Shown: positions 9,534 through 19,389 of the stretch, in pieces
Numbering within the stretch: the stretch's first letter is position 1
Layout: each line of letters starts with the position of its first letter
Assembly: GCF_000974785.1 (NCBI RefSeq)
Contig: NZ_BBWV01000003.1
Coordinates: 868,001-932,000, forward strand
DNA length: 64,000 bases
Reading direction: 5' to 3'
Source: Flavihumibacter petaseus NBRC 106054
GTDB taxonomy: Bacteria; Bacteroidota; Bacteroidia; Chitinophagales; Chitinophagaceae
Made by a program: the position numbers and the translations under genes
Notes under the pieces: generated by a model
Databases searched by the model: none
Told to the model about the DNA's origin: nothing
What the model saw: the letters and a program-made list of their open reading frames with translations, nothing else

Positions 9534-9627
9534 CTCAATAGTCGCGGATGGGTCGGGGTGACGAAGCTAAGGATGGAAGGAAAATAAATCAAGAAAAAAT
9601 AGTTAAATGCAAAATACCGCATGAAAA

Positions 9628-10383
9628 TTATTCATGACGCCTATACTTTTCCTTATAATAATTCAACAGCATTAGGAAATCAATTCTATCGCAATTGATA
9701 TTGGAAGTGGAAATGGCGATTTCCTGTTGCCGCTGACTATTGTCATAATATATCAGGAAAATATGATTTTTGATATACCGGCTATTCCATTGTAATCTCC
9801 AATCGAGTAGAGCAGTCCAGGGGATTCGTAACTGGTGATAAATCAGTCCTTCTTCTTCAAAGAAAATAACAGGAGATTCCATCCGGGATGACCAGGTAGT
9901 TTTTATCAGAAACGCCAGGAGGACTCCAAAAATTCCCAGGCAAATAACAAAAATAAGGCCAATACCGAGCAGAAACCCGGGTAGCACGAACGAGCTTGCC
10001 AGGATAACCGGAAGGAGGGACAGGTTGTTGGTATTGATGCTGGCCGGTAGATTATTTTCCAGGAGAAATAATTCTGTTGGATCGGTTAGCTGAAAATTAT
10101 CGCCGGACTTTACCTTTCCGGGTCCCGTTGTTTTTTTTACGTCGATGTGCAACTGGCGCAAAACTGCAAGGACCAATGCCGGATCGGCACTTTTCCGGAT
10201 GAAGCGTGGCGTGATTATATAACGGAGCAGCAAGGCCGACAACAATGATAGCGTCACCGGAATTACCAGCGTTAAATAATGCCAGCCTAAATTCCAGCCA
10301 GTAATTATAATGGAAGTAAGGAAAAGCAGGTGTGGTATCCCTTGGGCATATTCGATCAGCCTGATGGTTTTTTTTATTTTCAC
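9628..10383 (-). CDS. Hypothetical membrane protein
   Basis: The protein has 251 residues with two N-terminal hydrophobic helices (about 17-60) and two more at about 120-160 (LLPVILASSFVLPG, then GIGLIFVICLGIFGV). The C-terminal part (about 165-251) is soluble and has a layout like YcxB-type C-terminal domains (PVIFFEEEGLIYHQLRIPWTALLDW), usually cytoplasmic. It is transcribed away from the methyltransferase gene, with 77 bp between the two starts. Function is unknown. Confidence 0.6.
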   Translation of the reverse strand: MKIKKTIRLIEYAQGIPHLLFLTSIIITGWNLGWHYLTLVIPVTLSLLSALLLRYIITPRFIRKSADPALVLAVLRQLHIDVKKTTGPGKVKSGDNFQLTDPTELFLLENNLPASINTNNLSLLPVILASSFVLPGFLLGIGLIFVICLGIFGVLLAFLIKTTWSSRMESPVIFFEEEGLIYHQLRIPWTALLDWRLQWNSRYIKNHIFLIYYDNSQRQQEIAISTSNINCDRIDFLMLLNYYKEKYRRHE

Positions 10384-10460
10384 AGCGTTCGGATGGCTCC
10401 TAAATTACTGTAGCGGCAGTTTTGCTGCAACCTATTTGCAATAATTATTGTTAGGCTGAA

Positions 10461-11087
10461 ATGGAACAACCTGAATTCTGGGAAGCTGCCTTCAGCGACA
10501 AGCAGGAAATGTGGGGCTTTGAGCCGGCAAAATCTGCAGTCATCGCGAAAGATCTTTTTGTAGAGAAAGGGGTACGCGATGTACTCATCCCCGGCATTGG
10601 TTACGGCAGGAATGCACAGATCTTCCGGAGCAATAATATGTCCGTCACCGGCATTGAAATTTCCCAGACCGCCATCGACCTTGCGCGCAAACATTACGGC
10701 GACAGCCTGACCATCTACCATGGATCAGTAACCGAAATGCCTTTTAATCACCGTCAATACGACGGGATCTTCTGTTATGCCCTGATTCACCTGTTCGATC
10801 AGTCCGAAAGGGAAAAACTGATCAGCGATTGCTGGCAACAACTGGCAACTCCCGGGTATATGGTATTCAGTGTGATCTCCAAAACTGCAAAGAACTATGG
10901 CAAGGGCAAGCTGATCAGCAAAGACCGCTACGAGATCTTTGAAGGTGCCAGGCTTTACTTCTACAACCGCGAGGCCATCGGAAAAGAGTTCCGCGCCTAC
11001 GGTCTCTCCACTATCCAGGAGGTGGACGAACAATTTCCCTTCTACCTTATCATTTGCAAAAAGGAAGCACCTGCGGCGGACCACTAA
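10461..11087 (+). CDS. Class I SAM-dependent methyltransferase
   Basis: The protein has 208 residues. Motif I reads VLIPGIGYGRNA (about residues 41-52), followed by the acidic strand-2 end (GIEIS) and motif IV (YDGIFCYALIHLF). Proline in IPGIGYG and the N-terminal FWEAAF / WGFEP segment resemble TehB- or thiopurine-methyltransferase-like small-molecule enzymes. The acceptor is unknown. It is followed 33 bp later by an aldo/keto reductase in the same direction. Confidence 0.78.
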   Translation: MEQPEFWEAAFSDKQEMWGFEPAKSAVIAKDLFVEKGVRDVLIPGIGYGRNAQIFRSNNMSVTGIEISQTAIDLARKHYGDSLTIYHGSVTEMPFNHRQYDGIFCYALIHLFDQSEREKLISDCWQQLATPGYMVFSVISKTAKNYGKGKLISKDRYEIFEGARLYFYNREAIGKEFRAYGLSTIQEVDEQFPFYLIICKKEAPAADH

Positions 11088-12107
<1,020 letters not shown>

Positions 12108-12119
12108 CCCACCGGTTTG

Positions 12120-12267
12120 ATAGTTGTGGGTAGAAAGCGTTATCGCGAATAACTGGTTGGTAAACGTTTATTTTCACAGAATGCAGCCTGGTGGCTCGTT
12201 TCAGAGAATTTTATAAATTACCTCAATTCTGAAAAGGACACCCCCTCTTCTGCAGCAGCAACCGAAG
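12120..12267. repeat. Intergenic region with a diverged copy of a dispersed repeat
   Basis: This 148 bp stretch separates the ends of the convergent reductase and kinase genes. Bases 12191-12220 match, with several differences, the 32-bp repeat found twice around 32.1 kb (shared core GTGGCTCRTTTCA and TTTTATAAATT). A flanking AAACGTTTA-like block is also shared. No coding frame is seen. Confidence 0.45.
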
Positions 12268-13860
12268 TTAAACGGTCCGAAGACTACTGTTATTGAAACG
12301 CACGATCAGCTCACACCCTTCCCCCGGTGAGGAATTGATGATCACATTACCGTTGAAAAGATCCGTGCGACTGGTAATATTCTGCAGGCCAACGCCATCG
12401 CGGGCCTGTGTCACGTCGAAGCCGATACCATCGTCTTTGATCGTCAGCTGAAGGGTGCCATCTTCCTCACTCAGTTGAACGATGATCGTCTGCGCCTGCG
12501 CGTGTTTCAGGATATTGTTCACCTGTTCCTGCAGGATCCGGTAGAGGGTCAGTTTCAGTTTGTCGGGCAAAATGGATTCGTCGATGCCATCGAATTCCAT
12601 TTCCACGTTAATCCTGCTCATCTGGTTCACATGATAGAGCATATCGCGGATTGTATCTTTCAGGCTGATGGCTTTTACCGGGTGTGGAACGAGTGATTTC
12701 GACAGATCGCGGATCTCATTGAGTGCGGAATTGATGAAGCCTTTGCTTTCTTTCAACCGCTCAATCCTGTTGTCGCCGTCTGCCAATGCGGAATCGATGT
12801 AAAGCATCGCAGTGGCGAGGGTAGGATTGATGTTGTCGTGCAGTTCCTGTCCCAGGAAAGCGCGTTCATTTTCCTGTGCGGTGATCACCGCAGCAGTGAT
12901 CTGCTGCTGTTTCAGTTTTCTTTCCCCGGACAATTTCTTTTCGAGATCTACTTTTTCCGTGATGTCTTTACAGATGCCGTCTGCCCGCACCACGGTGCCG
13001 AACGGACTGAGGGTGGGAATCAGTTTCACCTCCACCCAGCGGACGCTGCGGTCACGGTGAATGATGCGGTAATGGAATTGCAGGCTGTTGCCCGATTGCA
13101 GCCGGGCTTCATTTTCCGCAACAATATAGCGGTCGTCGGGGTAGATGATTTTTTCCCAGTCGAAGTCGTCGTGCATGATTTCCGATGGCGTGTAGCCAAA
13201 AATGCGCTCGCTGGCGGCGGAGATCTTCAATACTTTCCTGATGACGGGATCGTAGGAAAACAGCGCCTCATCCACACGGTGGAAGATGGTTTCAATTTCG
13301 CTGGCCTGGGCAGCCTGCTGTTCAGCGGCCACTTTAAAGTTATATGCCCAGAGGCCGCAGAGAAAGAAAATAACGGTGGCCAGGAAACCATGGATCAGGA
13401 AGGTTTCCAGCGACATGTACCCGAGCTGTGTGAAATAGATTTTGTCGTACCCGATATACTGGAGGTAACCGAAGGCGGCATGGTGAATGATGACGACGAG
13501 TGCCAGGGGGATCTGCAGCTTCCAGTTGCGGTAAGTAATGAGGATGGCACTGCCGATAAAGGCGAGGAAGTGCATTTCGAAAAGTCCGTGCATCTGGTAG
13601 ATGTATTGGGCCATAAAGACACCCATGATGGTGGAGAGCACGTATTGGTACACGTTGGAATGGGGCAGGAGCAGTTTGGCCGAATAGTAGGCAACCAGGC
13701 AAAGCGCGCCGACACCGGTGGCGATGACCCAGGTGTCGTAAGGGATGGCTAACAGCAAACCGCATCCGAAATAGCAGGCCAGGAAATAGTTGATCTGCCG
13801 GTCTGCCTTCCTGGTAAGCCGTTGGTTGAGTTCTTTCAGTTCATGTGTGATTGCGTTCAT
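12268..13860 (-). CDS. Membrane PAS sensor histidine kinase (HisKA_3 type)
   Basis: The protein has 530 residues. The N-terminal ~190 residues hold five or six hydrophobic helices. A PAS domain follows at about 195-315 (HRVDEALFSYDP, then WVEVKLIPTLSPFG and DGICKDITE). The H-box FLGQELHDNINPTLA near residue 340 is of the NarL/DesK kinase class. The ATPase domain has LYRILQEQVNNILKHA (N-box) and DDGIGFD / GVGLQNI (G boxes). It probably autophosphorylates and passes the phosphate to a LuxR-type regulator, but none is adjacent. Its start overlaps the end of the redoxin gene by 4 bp, so the two are translationally coupled. Confidence 0.9.
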   Translation of the reverse strand: MNAITHELKELNQRLTRKADRQINYFLACYFGCGLLLAIPYDTWVIATGVGALCLVAYYSAKLLLPHSNVYQYVLSTIMGVFMAQYIYQMHGLFEMHFLAFIGSAILITYRNWKLQIPLALVVIIHHAAFGYLQYIGYDKIYFTQLGYMSLETFLIHGFLATVIFFLCGLWAYNFKVAAEQQAAQASEIETIFHRVDEALFSYDPVIRKVLKISAASERIFGYTPSEIMHDDFDWEKIIYPDDRYIVAENEARLQSGNSLQFHYRIIHRDRSVRWVEVKLIPTLSPFGTVVRADGICKDITEKVDLEKKLSGERKLKQQQITAAVITAQENERAFLGQELHDNINPTLATAMLYIDSALADGDNRIERLKESKGFINSALNEIRDLSKSLVPHPVKAISLKDTIRDMLYHVNQMSRINVEMEFDGIDESILPDKLKLTLYRILQEQVNNILKHAQAQTIIVQLSEEDGTLQLTIKDDGIGFDVTQARDGVGLQNITSRTDLFNGNVIINSSPGEGCELIVRFNNSSLRTV

Positions 13861-14507
13861 AGGGGATTGTGGGTTACCGGCAGTTCGCAGCCATAACTTT
13901 TGAAGGCGGCATCGCCGAATAAAGGCATGGGCTGGCGTGCCAGCAGGGCTTCGAGGGCTATCTGTGCGAAATTGGTTTTTGGATCAGTGCAGTAACGGGT
14001 CCTGTTGTAATTACCGCGGTAGAATAATTTTTTTTCGGCGTCAATGATAGCAGCCTGCGGTGTGGAATATACCCCGCAGGTTGCTGCGAGGGCACTGTCC
14101 GTTACGACAGGTACGGAAAGGTCAAACTTTGATTGAATCGCTTCAGGTGTCCAATTTTCTTTAGCCAGCGCCACCACAATGAAATTCACCTGGTCGCCAT
14201 ATTCCCGGATCAGTTCCTTTACCTGCGGCATATTGAACCGGGAGCAGGGACAGTCAGGGTTGAAGAAATGGAGGAAAACAGGTTTGCTGTTTGCTTTGCC
14301 CACCGAAGCTTCAGCGTAGGTGGGGGTTTGATCGTTTGGGGTTTGCGGTAAGAGCGCCTGATTACTAAGCTGGCTTCCCTGTGCAACGGCGTGATAATTG
14401 GCGGGGACGGGTGTGGGTAAGCGGTATTTCCATTCCTGCTGCCAGAATAACCTGCAAATGCCTCCGGCAATAAGGGTGAGCCAGCTGATCAGGATAATGG
14501 TGCGCAT
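13857..14507 (-). CDS. Membrane-anchored thioredoxin-like protein with CPC motif
   Basis: The protein has 216 residues with an N-terminal membrane anchor (about 1-20) and a periplasmic thioredoxin-like fold. The redox centre is FFNPDCPCSRFN, a CPC motif rather than CxxC, around residue 87. A cis-Pro region (YSTPQAAII) follows. A low-complexity linker at about 44-73 includes TPTYAEASVGKA, encoded by a DNA palindrome (14299-14324), which looks like a repeat that invaded the gene. It may deliver electrons to, or sense redox for, the downstream kinase; that link is inferred from the 4-bp overlap only. Confidence 0.72.
   Translation of the reverse strand: MRTIILISWLTLIAGGICRLFWQQEWKYRLPTPVPANYHAVAQGSQLSNQALLPQTPNDQTPTYAEASVGKANSKPVFLHFFNPDCPCSRFNMPQVKELIREYGDQVNFIVVALAKENWTPEAIQSKFDLSVPVVTDSALAATCGVYSTPQAAIIDAEKKLFYRGNYNRTRYCTDPKTNFAQIALEALLARQPMPLFGDAAFKSYGCELPVTHNPL
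14299..14324. repeat. 26-bp palindrome inside a coding region
   Basis: The arms CCCACC and GGTGGG flank GAAGCTTC and a six-base spacer. In the gene frame the element encodes the AEAS core of a linker. A related in-frame stretch (FAKAS) occurs at about 32.31 kb in the leader of the MFS gene. This resembles protein-coding palindromic repeats known from other bacteria. Confidence 0.45.
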
Positions 14508-14661
14508 CCGGGTGTTTAAGGTTCAGGGCAACGAATAACGTTGTGACATGGAAGTTAATGAAAAGGATCAGAAAATGGTAACACGCAAAAGGGAATTTGT
14601 GAGCCCGTATTTGGATTATATTTAATGGGTAAACCAGTTTTCTTCCTGTAATTTCTCCGCA

Positions 14662-15501
14662 ATGTCTGTGACTGAACAATTTGTAACCGATACTTTTTTG
14701 TCTGAAGATGAAGGCAATGTTGCCTATAAGCGCTGGACAACTGCAGCACCGCCGGTAGCGCTGGTAGTTTTCGCCCATGGCTTCAATTCTCACAGCGGCT
14801 ATTTTCAATGGGCGGCTGAACAGCTGACTGCACAGGGATTTGAAGTATTTGCCATCGATTTTCCCGGCCGTGGTTATTCTGACGGCGAACGGTATTATAT
14901 CAGCGATTACCGCCAGTTCGCACTGGAACTCGGCAAGCTGGTGAGCATCGCGCAGGACGCGCATCCCGGCAAAGCAACCTTTTTGCTGGGACATAGTGCA
15001 GGCGGCGTGTTGTCTTCCATTTATGTTTTGGATCACCAGGAAAAACTGGCCGGCTTTATCTGTGAGAGCTTTGCTTTCCAGGTACCGGCGCCGGATTTCG
15101 CGCTGGCCGTATTGAAAGGGCTGAGCCATGTATTCCCTCATGCGCATGTACTCAAATTAAAAAATGAGGATTTCTCCCGTGACCCGGCAGTGGTCAGCCA
15201 GATGAACAACGACACACTGATCGCCAATGAAGTGCAGCCCACCAAAACAGTGCAGCAACTGGTGCTGGCAGATGAAAGGCTGAAAGCTGAAATGGCTTCG
15301 GTTACCCTGCCGCTGCTGATTTTGCATGGTACGGAGGATAAAGCCACGAAACCCAGTGGCAGCCAGTATTTTTATGACACGGCATCCTCACCAGACAAGA
15401 CACTCAAATTGTACCAGGGGCATTACCATGACCTGCTCAACGACCTGGACAGGGAGGTCGTAATGAAGGATATTATTGACTGGCTGAAGAAGCGGGTGTA
15501 A
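14662..15501 (+). CDS. Lysophospholipase/monoacylglycerol lipase-like hydrolase
   Basis: The protein has 279 residues with no signal peptide, so probably cytoplasmic. The oxyanion-hole strand is LVVFAHGFNSHSGYF, the nucleophile elbow GHSAGG (about residue 111), the acid lies in LHGTEDKAT and the His in QGHYHDLLND. This is the Hydrolase_4 layout of monoglyceride lipases and lysophospholipases. It stands alone, divergent from the redoxin-kinase operon and convergent with the porin gene. Confidence 0.85.
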   Translation: MSVTEQFVTDTFLSEDEGNVAYKRWTTAAPPVALVVFAHGFNSHSGYFQWAAEQLTAQGFEVFAIDFPGRGYSDGERYYISDYRQFALELGKLVSIAQDAHPGKATFLLGHSAGGVLSSIYVLDHQEKLAGFICESFAFQVPAPDFALAVLKGLSHVFPHAHVLKLKNEDFSRDPAVVSQMNNDTLIANEVQPTKTVQQLVLADERLKAEMASVTLPLLILHGTEDKATKPSGSQYFYDTASSPDKTLKLYQGHYHDLLNDLDREVVMKDIIDWLKKRV

Positions 15502-15507
15502 CCCGGG

Positions 15508-16893
15508 TCAGAATTTCAGCTGCCCTGTTATCCCGGTGACAATGATGTCTTTCCCCGGTCCGGCTGCATTGAGATATGCCCCCGTATTGAACCAGGTGAA
15601 TTCCAACCTGAAATACAGAAAGGGATTAGGATTAAATGCCAGTTCTGAGGCGTATTGGTGGCCAATAAAGGTTTCGGAGGTTCCCCGCCCGGAATAGATC
15701 AAAACCATATTGGGAGCATAGATGCCATCATGTGAACTGAATCGCCAGAATGCGGCATAGTCAATATACAAATTGATCTCCCGGGAAAATGTAAAAGTCA
15801 GGGAGGGATGAAGATCCACCAGGTTGGATGGTCCGACCAGGGCTGCCAGTCCGAGATAGCCACCCCGGGGAAACATAGGGTTAAACGTATTTAGATGGGA
15901 ATCGCCAGGGCTCCTGTCCCCGCTGATCAGTTCGGCTTTTAAGGCCACCACTGGGCCGAAGGGCGTCCTGCCGAACTGGTAAAAAGTATTTGAGGAGATA
16001 GTCCACGCAGTAATGCTTTTACTGCCAAATCGCCCCCACTGGTATAAACCTTCGATATCATATTGCCATTTCCCGGTTTTTTTCCAGATCCGGCACCCGG
16101 CAGAATGACGGCGTTCCGTCCCTTTCCCATCGTCAAAGTTTGCAGCCAGCCGCGACAACCCCAGGTAATAGCAATCGATATTGCCCAATATCGGTACCTT
16201 ATTGGCGACCGAATACAGGCCCCATAATTTAATATCGGTGCTGAAGACGTCATCGAAAATTTGTTTACCGGGTATTACATAGCACGAAACAAATGCATCC
16301 GCCCGGAAGTTCCTCGTCATATAATTCACCTGCACGGCATCGAATGCCTGCCGGCTGTTTGGTCCATCCCTTACAGCAACCAGTCTTTGTGACCCATAGA
16401 GCAATTCCTGGCGGCCGGCCCTTAACAGTAACTTTTGCTGTGATCCAATGGGTAAAATGCCTTCGCAAAAAACCTGGTGGAGGTCTAGTGGGTTTTTTTC
16501 TACTGCAGAACGATCACCGTTTTTTCCGATGGCAACACTGCTTTGCAATTGCACAAATGTCCTGAAGTATTTTCCTGCATGCAAATCAGCATGCAACAAC
16601 GCACGGGAAAACAAATAACCATCTTTGTCTTTGGCGGTATTGCCCCAGTTCTCATTCCGGAAATAGAAATACTGGCAGCGCATTTCACCACCAACACTGA
16701 GCCATGCACTGCTATCGGCATTCAGTGGGGTATATTTCAGCCGGCGATACCAGCCGCCGGTGGAGTCTCTGTTAAGCCCGGCGTAATCTTCATCAAAACG
16801 CAGGGGCTGGAATGACGGTATCGCCTGGCCATAAACGCCGGTACGGATACTGCACAACAGCAGCAGTAACATGATTCTGGGTGCAGTATCCAT
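15508..16893 (-). CDS. Alginate-export-type outer membrane porin
   Basis: The protein has 461 residues from Met 16893 (MDTAPRIMLLLLLC) with a signal peptide ending near GVYGQ. The rest alternates short amphipathic strands (LSVGGEMRCQYFYFRNENWG, then LLRAGRQELLYGSQRLVAVRDGPN) and ends in a barrel-like terminus (VTGITGQLKF). The RAGRQEL..RLV segment is typical of the alginate_export family, 18-strand porins for anionic sugars; substrates vary. A longer frame start at 16929 is rejected because a good -7 element sits between the two starts. It is convergent with the lipase gene, 6 bp apart. Confidence 0.75.
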   Translation of the reverse strand: MDTAPRIMLLLLLCSIRTGVYGQAIPSFQPLRFDEDYAGLNRDSTGGWYRRLKYTPLNADSSAWLSVGGEMRCQYFYFRNENWGNTAKDKDGYLFSRALLHADLHAGKYFRTFVQLQSSVAIGKNGDRSAVEKNPLDLHQVFCEGILPIGSQQKLLLRAGRQELLYGSQRLVAVRDGPNSRQAFDAVQVNYMTRNFRADAFVSCYVIPGKQIFDDVFSTDIKLWGLYSVANKVPILGNIDCYYLGLSRLAANFDDGKGTERRHSAGCRIWKKTGKWQYDIEGLYQWGRFGSKSITAWTISSNTFYQFGRTPFGPVVALKAELISGDRSPGDSHLNTFNPMFPRGGYLGLAALVGPSNLVDLHPSLTFTFSREINLYIDYAAFWRFSSHDGIYAPNMVLIYSGRGTSETFIGHQYASELAFNPNPFLYFRLEFTWFNTGAYLNAAGPGKDIIVTGITGQLKF

Positions 16894-16898
16894 CGGTT

Positions 16899-16929
16899 CA
16901 AAAATAGCGCCGCCGCCCATCGGGCACAA
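16899..16929 (-). promoter_or_regulatory. Candidate Bacteroidota promoter for porin gene
   Basis: Read on the minus strand, TATTTTTG (16906-16899) fits the -7 consensus TAnnTTTG. A TTG at 16929-16927 lies 20 bases upstream as a -33 candidate. Transcription would start at or just before the ATG at 16893, giving an almost leaderless message. This supports the shorter start. Confidence 0.45.
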
Positions 16930-17037
16930 TGCAGTAAAGGCGACAATTGATGTACAGAAGAAGCTACGGCCGATATCCCTCTAACCATAAAAGTGTATTG
17001 CAGTAAATTGTGATTGTTCCAAAACGCTACCTGCACG

Positions 17038-19269
17038 ATGAGAATCCTGATCTGCATATTGATTTTCCTGGTTAGCACCTCCGCGGCCGCGCAGGGCACA
17101 GGCACCCTGTCGTTTAAGGCGAACCGGAATAAGCTGGATAAAGACTTTGATGCAGGCAATATCAGGGAGATGGAAAAGTTGTACGGGTCGTCTTCCGATT
17201 CGCTGAAAGCAGATGTGGCCAGGTATATCAGCCGCTATTATAACGACGGAAATTTGGTGCCGAGAAATTTTAAAAAGGCCAAAGAATATGCCCTCGTAAC
17301 GCTGGAGATCAGCACGGCCCTGGGTGACCTGAACCGGCAGATCAATGCCAATAACCAGGTCGCTTACGTCCTCATGGTGGAAAACCTGGTGGATGAGGCC
17401 GAACCGTACCTGGTGCAGGTCACCCGCCTGGGAGCGAAGCCCGGGGCAGCGAATGTAGGATTTGCCTATAATCACCTGTTAATAAAATTGCTGAACAGGG
17501 GACATTATAACAGGGCGACCCAGTATGGAATGGATGCCCTGCGTTACCTGGAAAGCGCCGGCGGCGACGAGTATGCGATCGATATTTATAACCTGCTGGG
17601 CACTTTGTATAAACTCCTGGGAAACAATGAAAAATGTTACCAGTTTTACACCCGTGCTGCAGATGAAGCGGAAAAGCGGGCGGGGGATGATGCGGAGAAT
17701 TTCTGGTTCAACTACCATTACAAGATCATTGCCATGATGAAACTGGGTATGGCCGCCGAAGCGTCAACTGAAATAAAAACAGCCTTGCGTCGCTATCCAC
17801 CGCCAACACCGTTTGCGCTGACCACTGCTACCATTGCGCAGGCCAGGGTGTACGCTGGCCTCAAAGACTATGCACTGGCGGAGGAAACGTTTTTAAAGGC
17901 GCTTGAATTAACCAGCCACCACGAACGGTACCAGACGCCCTACCAGACTACGATCAACCGGAACCTGGCCGACCTGTATATTGACCGTGGTAACTGGACC
18001 AGTGCCCGGACTTTTATCAACAGGGTGCTGGAAACAAACGCCCACCTGACCACACAGGGAATTGCCGATGCGCACCTGGTGGCTTTCCGTGCAGATTCGG
18101 CGCTGGGTGATTTCCGGTCGGCGATGCTGCACCTTCAAAAAAGCAAAACCATCAATGACTCCCTGAATGCCGTGTCGAAGCTCCGGCAGGCCGAGGAACT
18201 GCAGCTCCAGTATGAAACGGAGAAAATGACGCAGGATGTAAAATTGAAACAGCAGACTATCCTGCTGCTTCAAAACAGCCAGGCACTGCAATCCAGGGAG
18301 TATGAAGAGAACAGGCTGCAATTCCTGCTTGATAATAAAAACAAAGAGAATGAACTCCTGACACTGAATGCGGCCGCCGCGGTAAAAGATAAGAACCTGC
18401 TGCTGAGCCAGCAAAACATTACACAACTGAAAACGGATATCGACAATCGTAAAGCCCGCCTGGAAGAAGCCAACTTTACCCGGAACATTACCTTCGTTTT
18501 TGTTGGCCTCCTGGCGTTGATCGCAGTACTGCTTTTCTGGCAATACCGGTCAAAACAGGCCGCCACCAGGATCATAGGTAAAAAGAATGAAGTATTGGAG
18601 GGACTCGTCCGGGAGAAAGAAGGCCTGCTGGAAGAAAAAGACTGGTTGTTGAAAGAAGTACATCACCGGGTAAAAAATAACCTGCAAACAGTAGTAAGCC
18701 TGCTGGAATCACAATCCGTTTACCTCGATGAAAAAGCCCTCCAGGCCAACCAGGATAGCCGCAACCGCGTGTATGCCATGTCGCTGGTGCACCAGAAACT
18801 GTACCAATCAGAAAATATTGCCTCGATCCAGATGGATACTTACCTGTCAGAGCTGGTAATCCATCTCCGCGATAGCATGGGCGATGGCCACATCCTTTTC
18901 CGGCTGCAGCTCCAGCCGGTCAAACTTGACGTATCACAGGCTATTCCCATTGGTCTGATCCTGAATGAAGCGATCACCAATGCCATCAAGTATGCCTTCC
19001 CGGTTAAAGCATCCGGTCAGGCGATCACCATCGGCATGCAGCTGCAACCATCGGGCGAGCTCTGCCTGACCGTACAGGATAACGGTATCGGCCTGCCCCC
19101 GGGTGTGGAATCCGGTAATCCCGCCGGGCTCGGCATGCGACTGATGAAAGGACTTACCGGAGATATTATGGGAAATTTTGACTTACGATCCGATCACGGC
19201 ACTACCGTGACTGTCAGTTTCCTGCCGGTGGAAACTTTACGCAACAGCGATATTTCACCAATTAGCTAA
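17038..19269 (+). CDS. TPR-containing membrane histidine kinase (HisKA_2 type)
   Basis: The protein has 743 residues from ATG 17038 (signal peptide MRILICILIFLVSTSAAAQ). Periplasmic TPR-like helices fill about residues 40-390, then a coiled coil, one transmembrane helix (about 485-505, FVGLLALIAVLLFW) and a second coiled coil. The dimerisation domain is KEVHHRVKNNLQTVVSLL (HisKA_2, about 545), and the ATPase domain has LNEAITNAIKYAF and DNGIGLPPG. Such TPR kinases are abundant in Bacteroidota. The sigma-54 response regulator one gene downstream is a candidate partner. A TTG start 24 bp upstream is less likely. Confidence 0.88.
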   Translation: MRILICILIFLVSTSAAAQGTGTLSFKANRNKLDKDFDAGNIREMEKLYGSSSDSLKADVARYISRYYNDGNLVPRNFKKAKEYALVTLEISTALGDLNRQINANNQVAYVLMVENLVDEAEPYLVQVTRLGAKPGAANVGFAYNHLLIKLLNRGHYNRATQYGMDALRYLESAGGDEYAIDIYNLLGTLYKLLGNNEKCYQFYTRAADEAEKRAGDDAENFWFNYHYKIIAMMKLGMAAEASTEIKTALRRYPPPTPFALTTATIAQARVYAGLKDYALAEETFLKALELTSHHERYQTPYQTTINRNLADLYIDRGNWTSARTFINRVLETNAHLTTQGIADAHLVAFRADSALGDFRSAMLHLQKSKTINDSLNAVSKLRQAEELQLQYETEKMTQDVKLKQQTILLLQNSQALQSREYEENRLQFLLDNKNKENELLTLNAAAAVKDKNLLLSQQNITQLKTDIDNRKARLEEANFTRNITFVFVGLLALIAVLLFWQYRSKQAATRIIGKKNEVLEGLVREKEGLLEEKDWLLKEVHHRVKNNLQTVVSLLESQSVYLDEKALQANQDSRNRVYAMSLVHQKLYQSENIASIQMDTYLSELVIHLRDSMGDGHILFRLQLQPVKLDVSQAIPIGLILNEAITNAIKYAFPVKASGQAITIGMQLQPSGELCLTVQDNGIGLPPGVESGNPAGLGMRLMKGLTGDIMGNFDLRSDHGTTVTVSFLPVETLRNSDISPIS

Positions 19270-19355
19270 ATATGCAAATTGATGTGGCAGAGATTTTATT
19301 GCAAATATTTGAATTTCAGTTAATTGTTTTTGGGCATGCGAATTGGAATCCGGTA

Positions 19356-19373
19356 GGGTAACAAATTTTACCC
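19356..19373. promoter_or_regulatory. Inverted repeat upstream of AraC gene
   Basis: GGGTAA and TTACCC arms of six bases flank a six-base spacer, ending 16 bases before the AraC start codon. Position and symmetry fit an operator, possibly for autoregulation. Confidence 0.3.
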
Positions 19374-19389
19374 AGCTAAAACAATCACC

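Noticed and set aside
9286-9561. 91-residue plus frame opposite the small efflux-locus gene
   Set aside because: No signal or motif; the minus-strand frame has proper hydrophobic helices.
12838-13752. 304-residue plus-strand frame opposite the PAS kinase
   Set aside because: Antisense to a clear histidine kinase, no motif.
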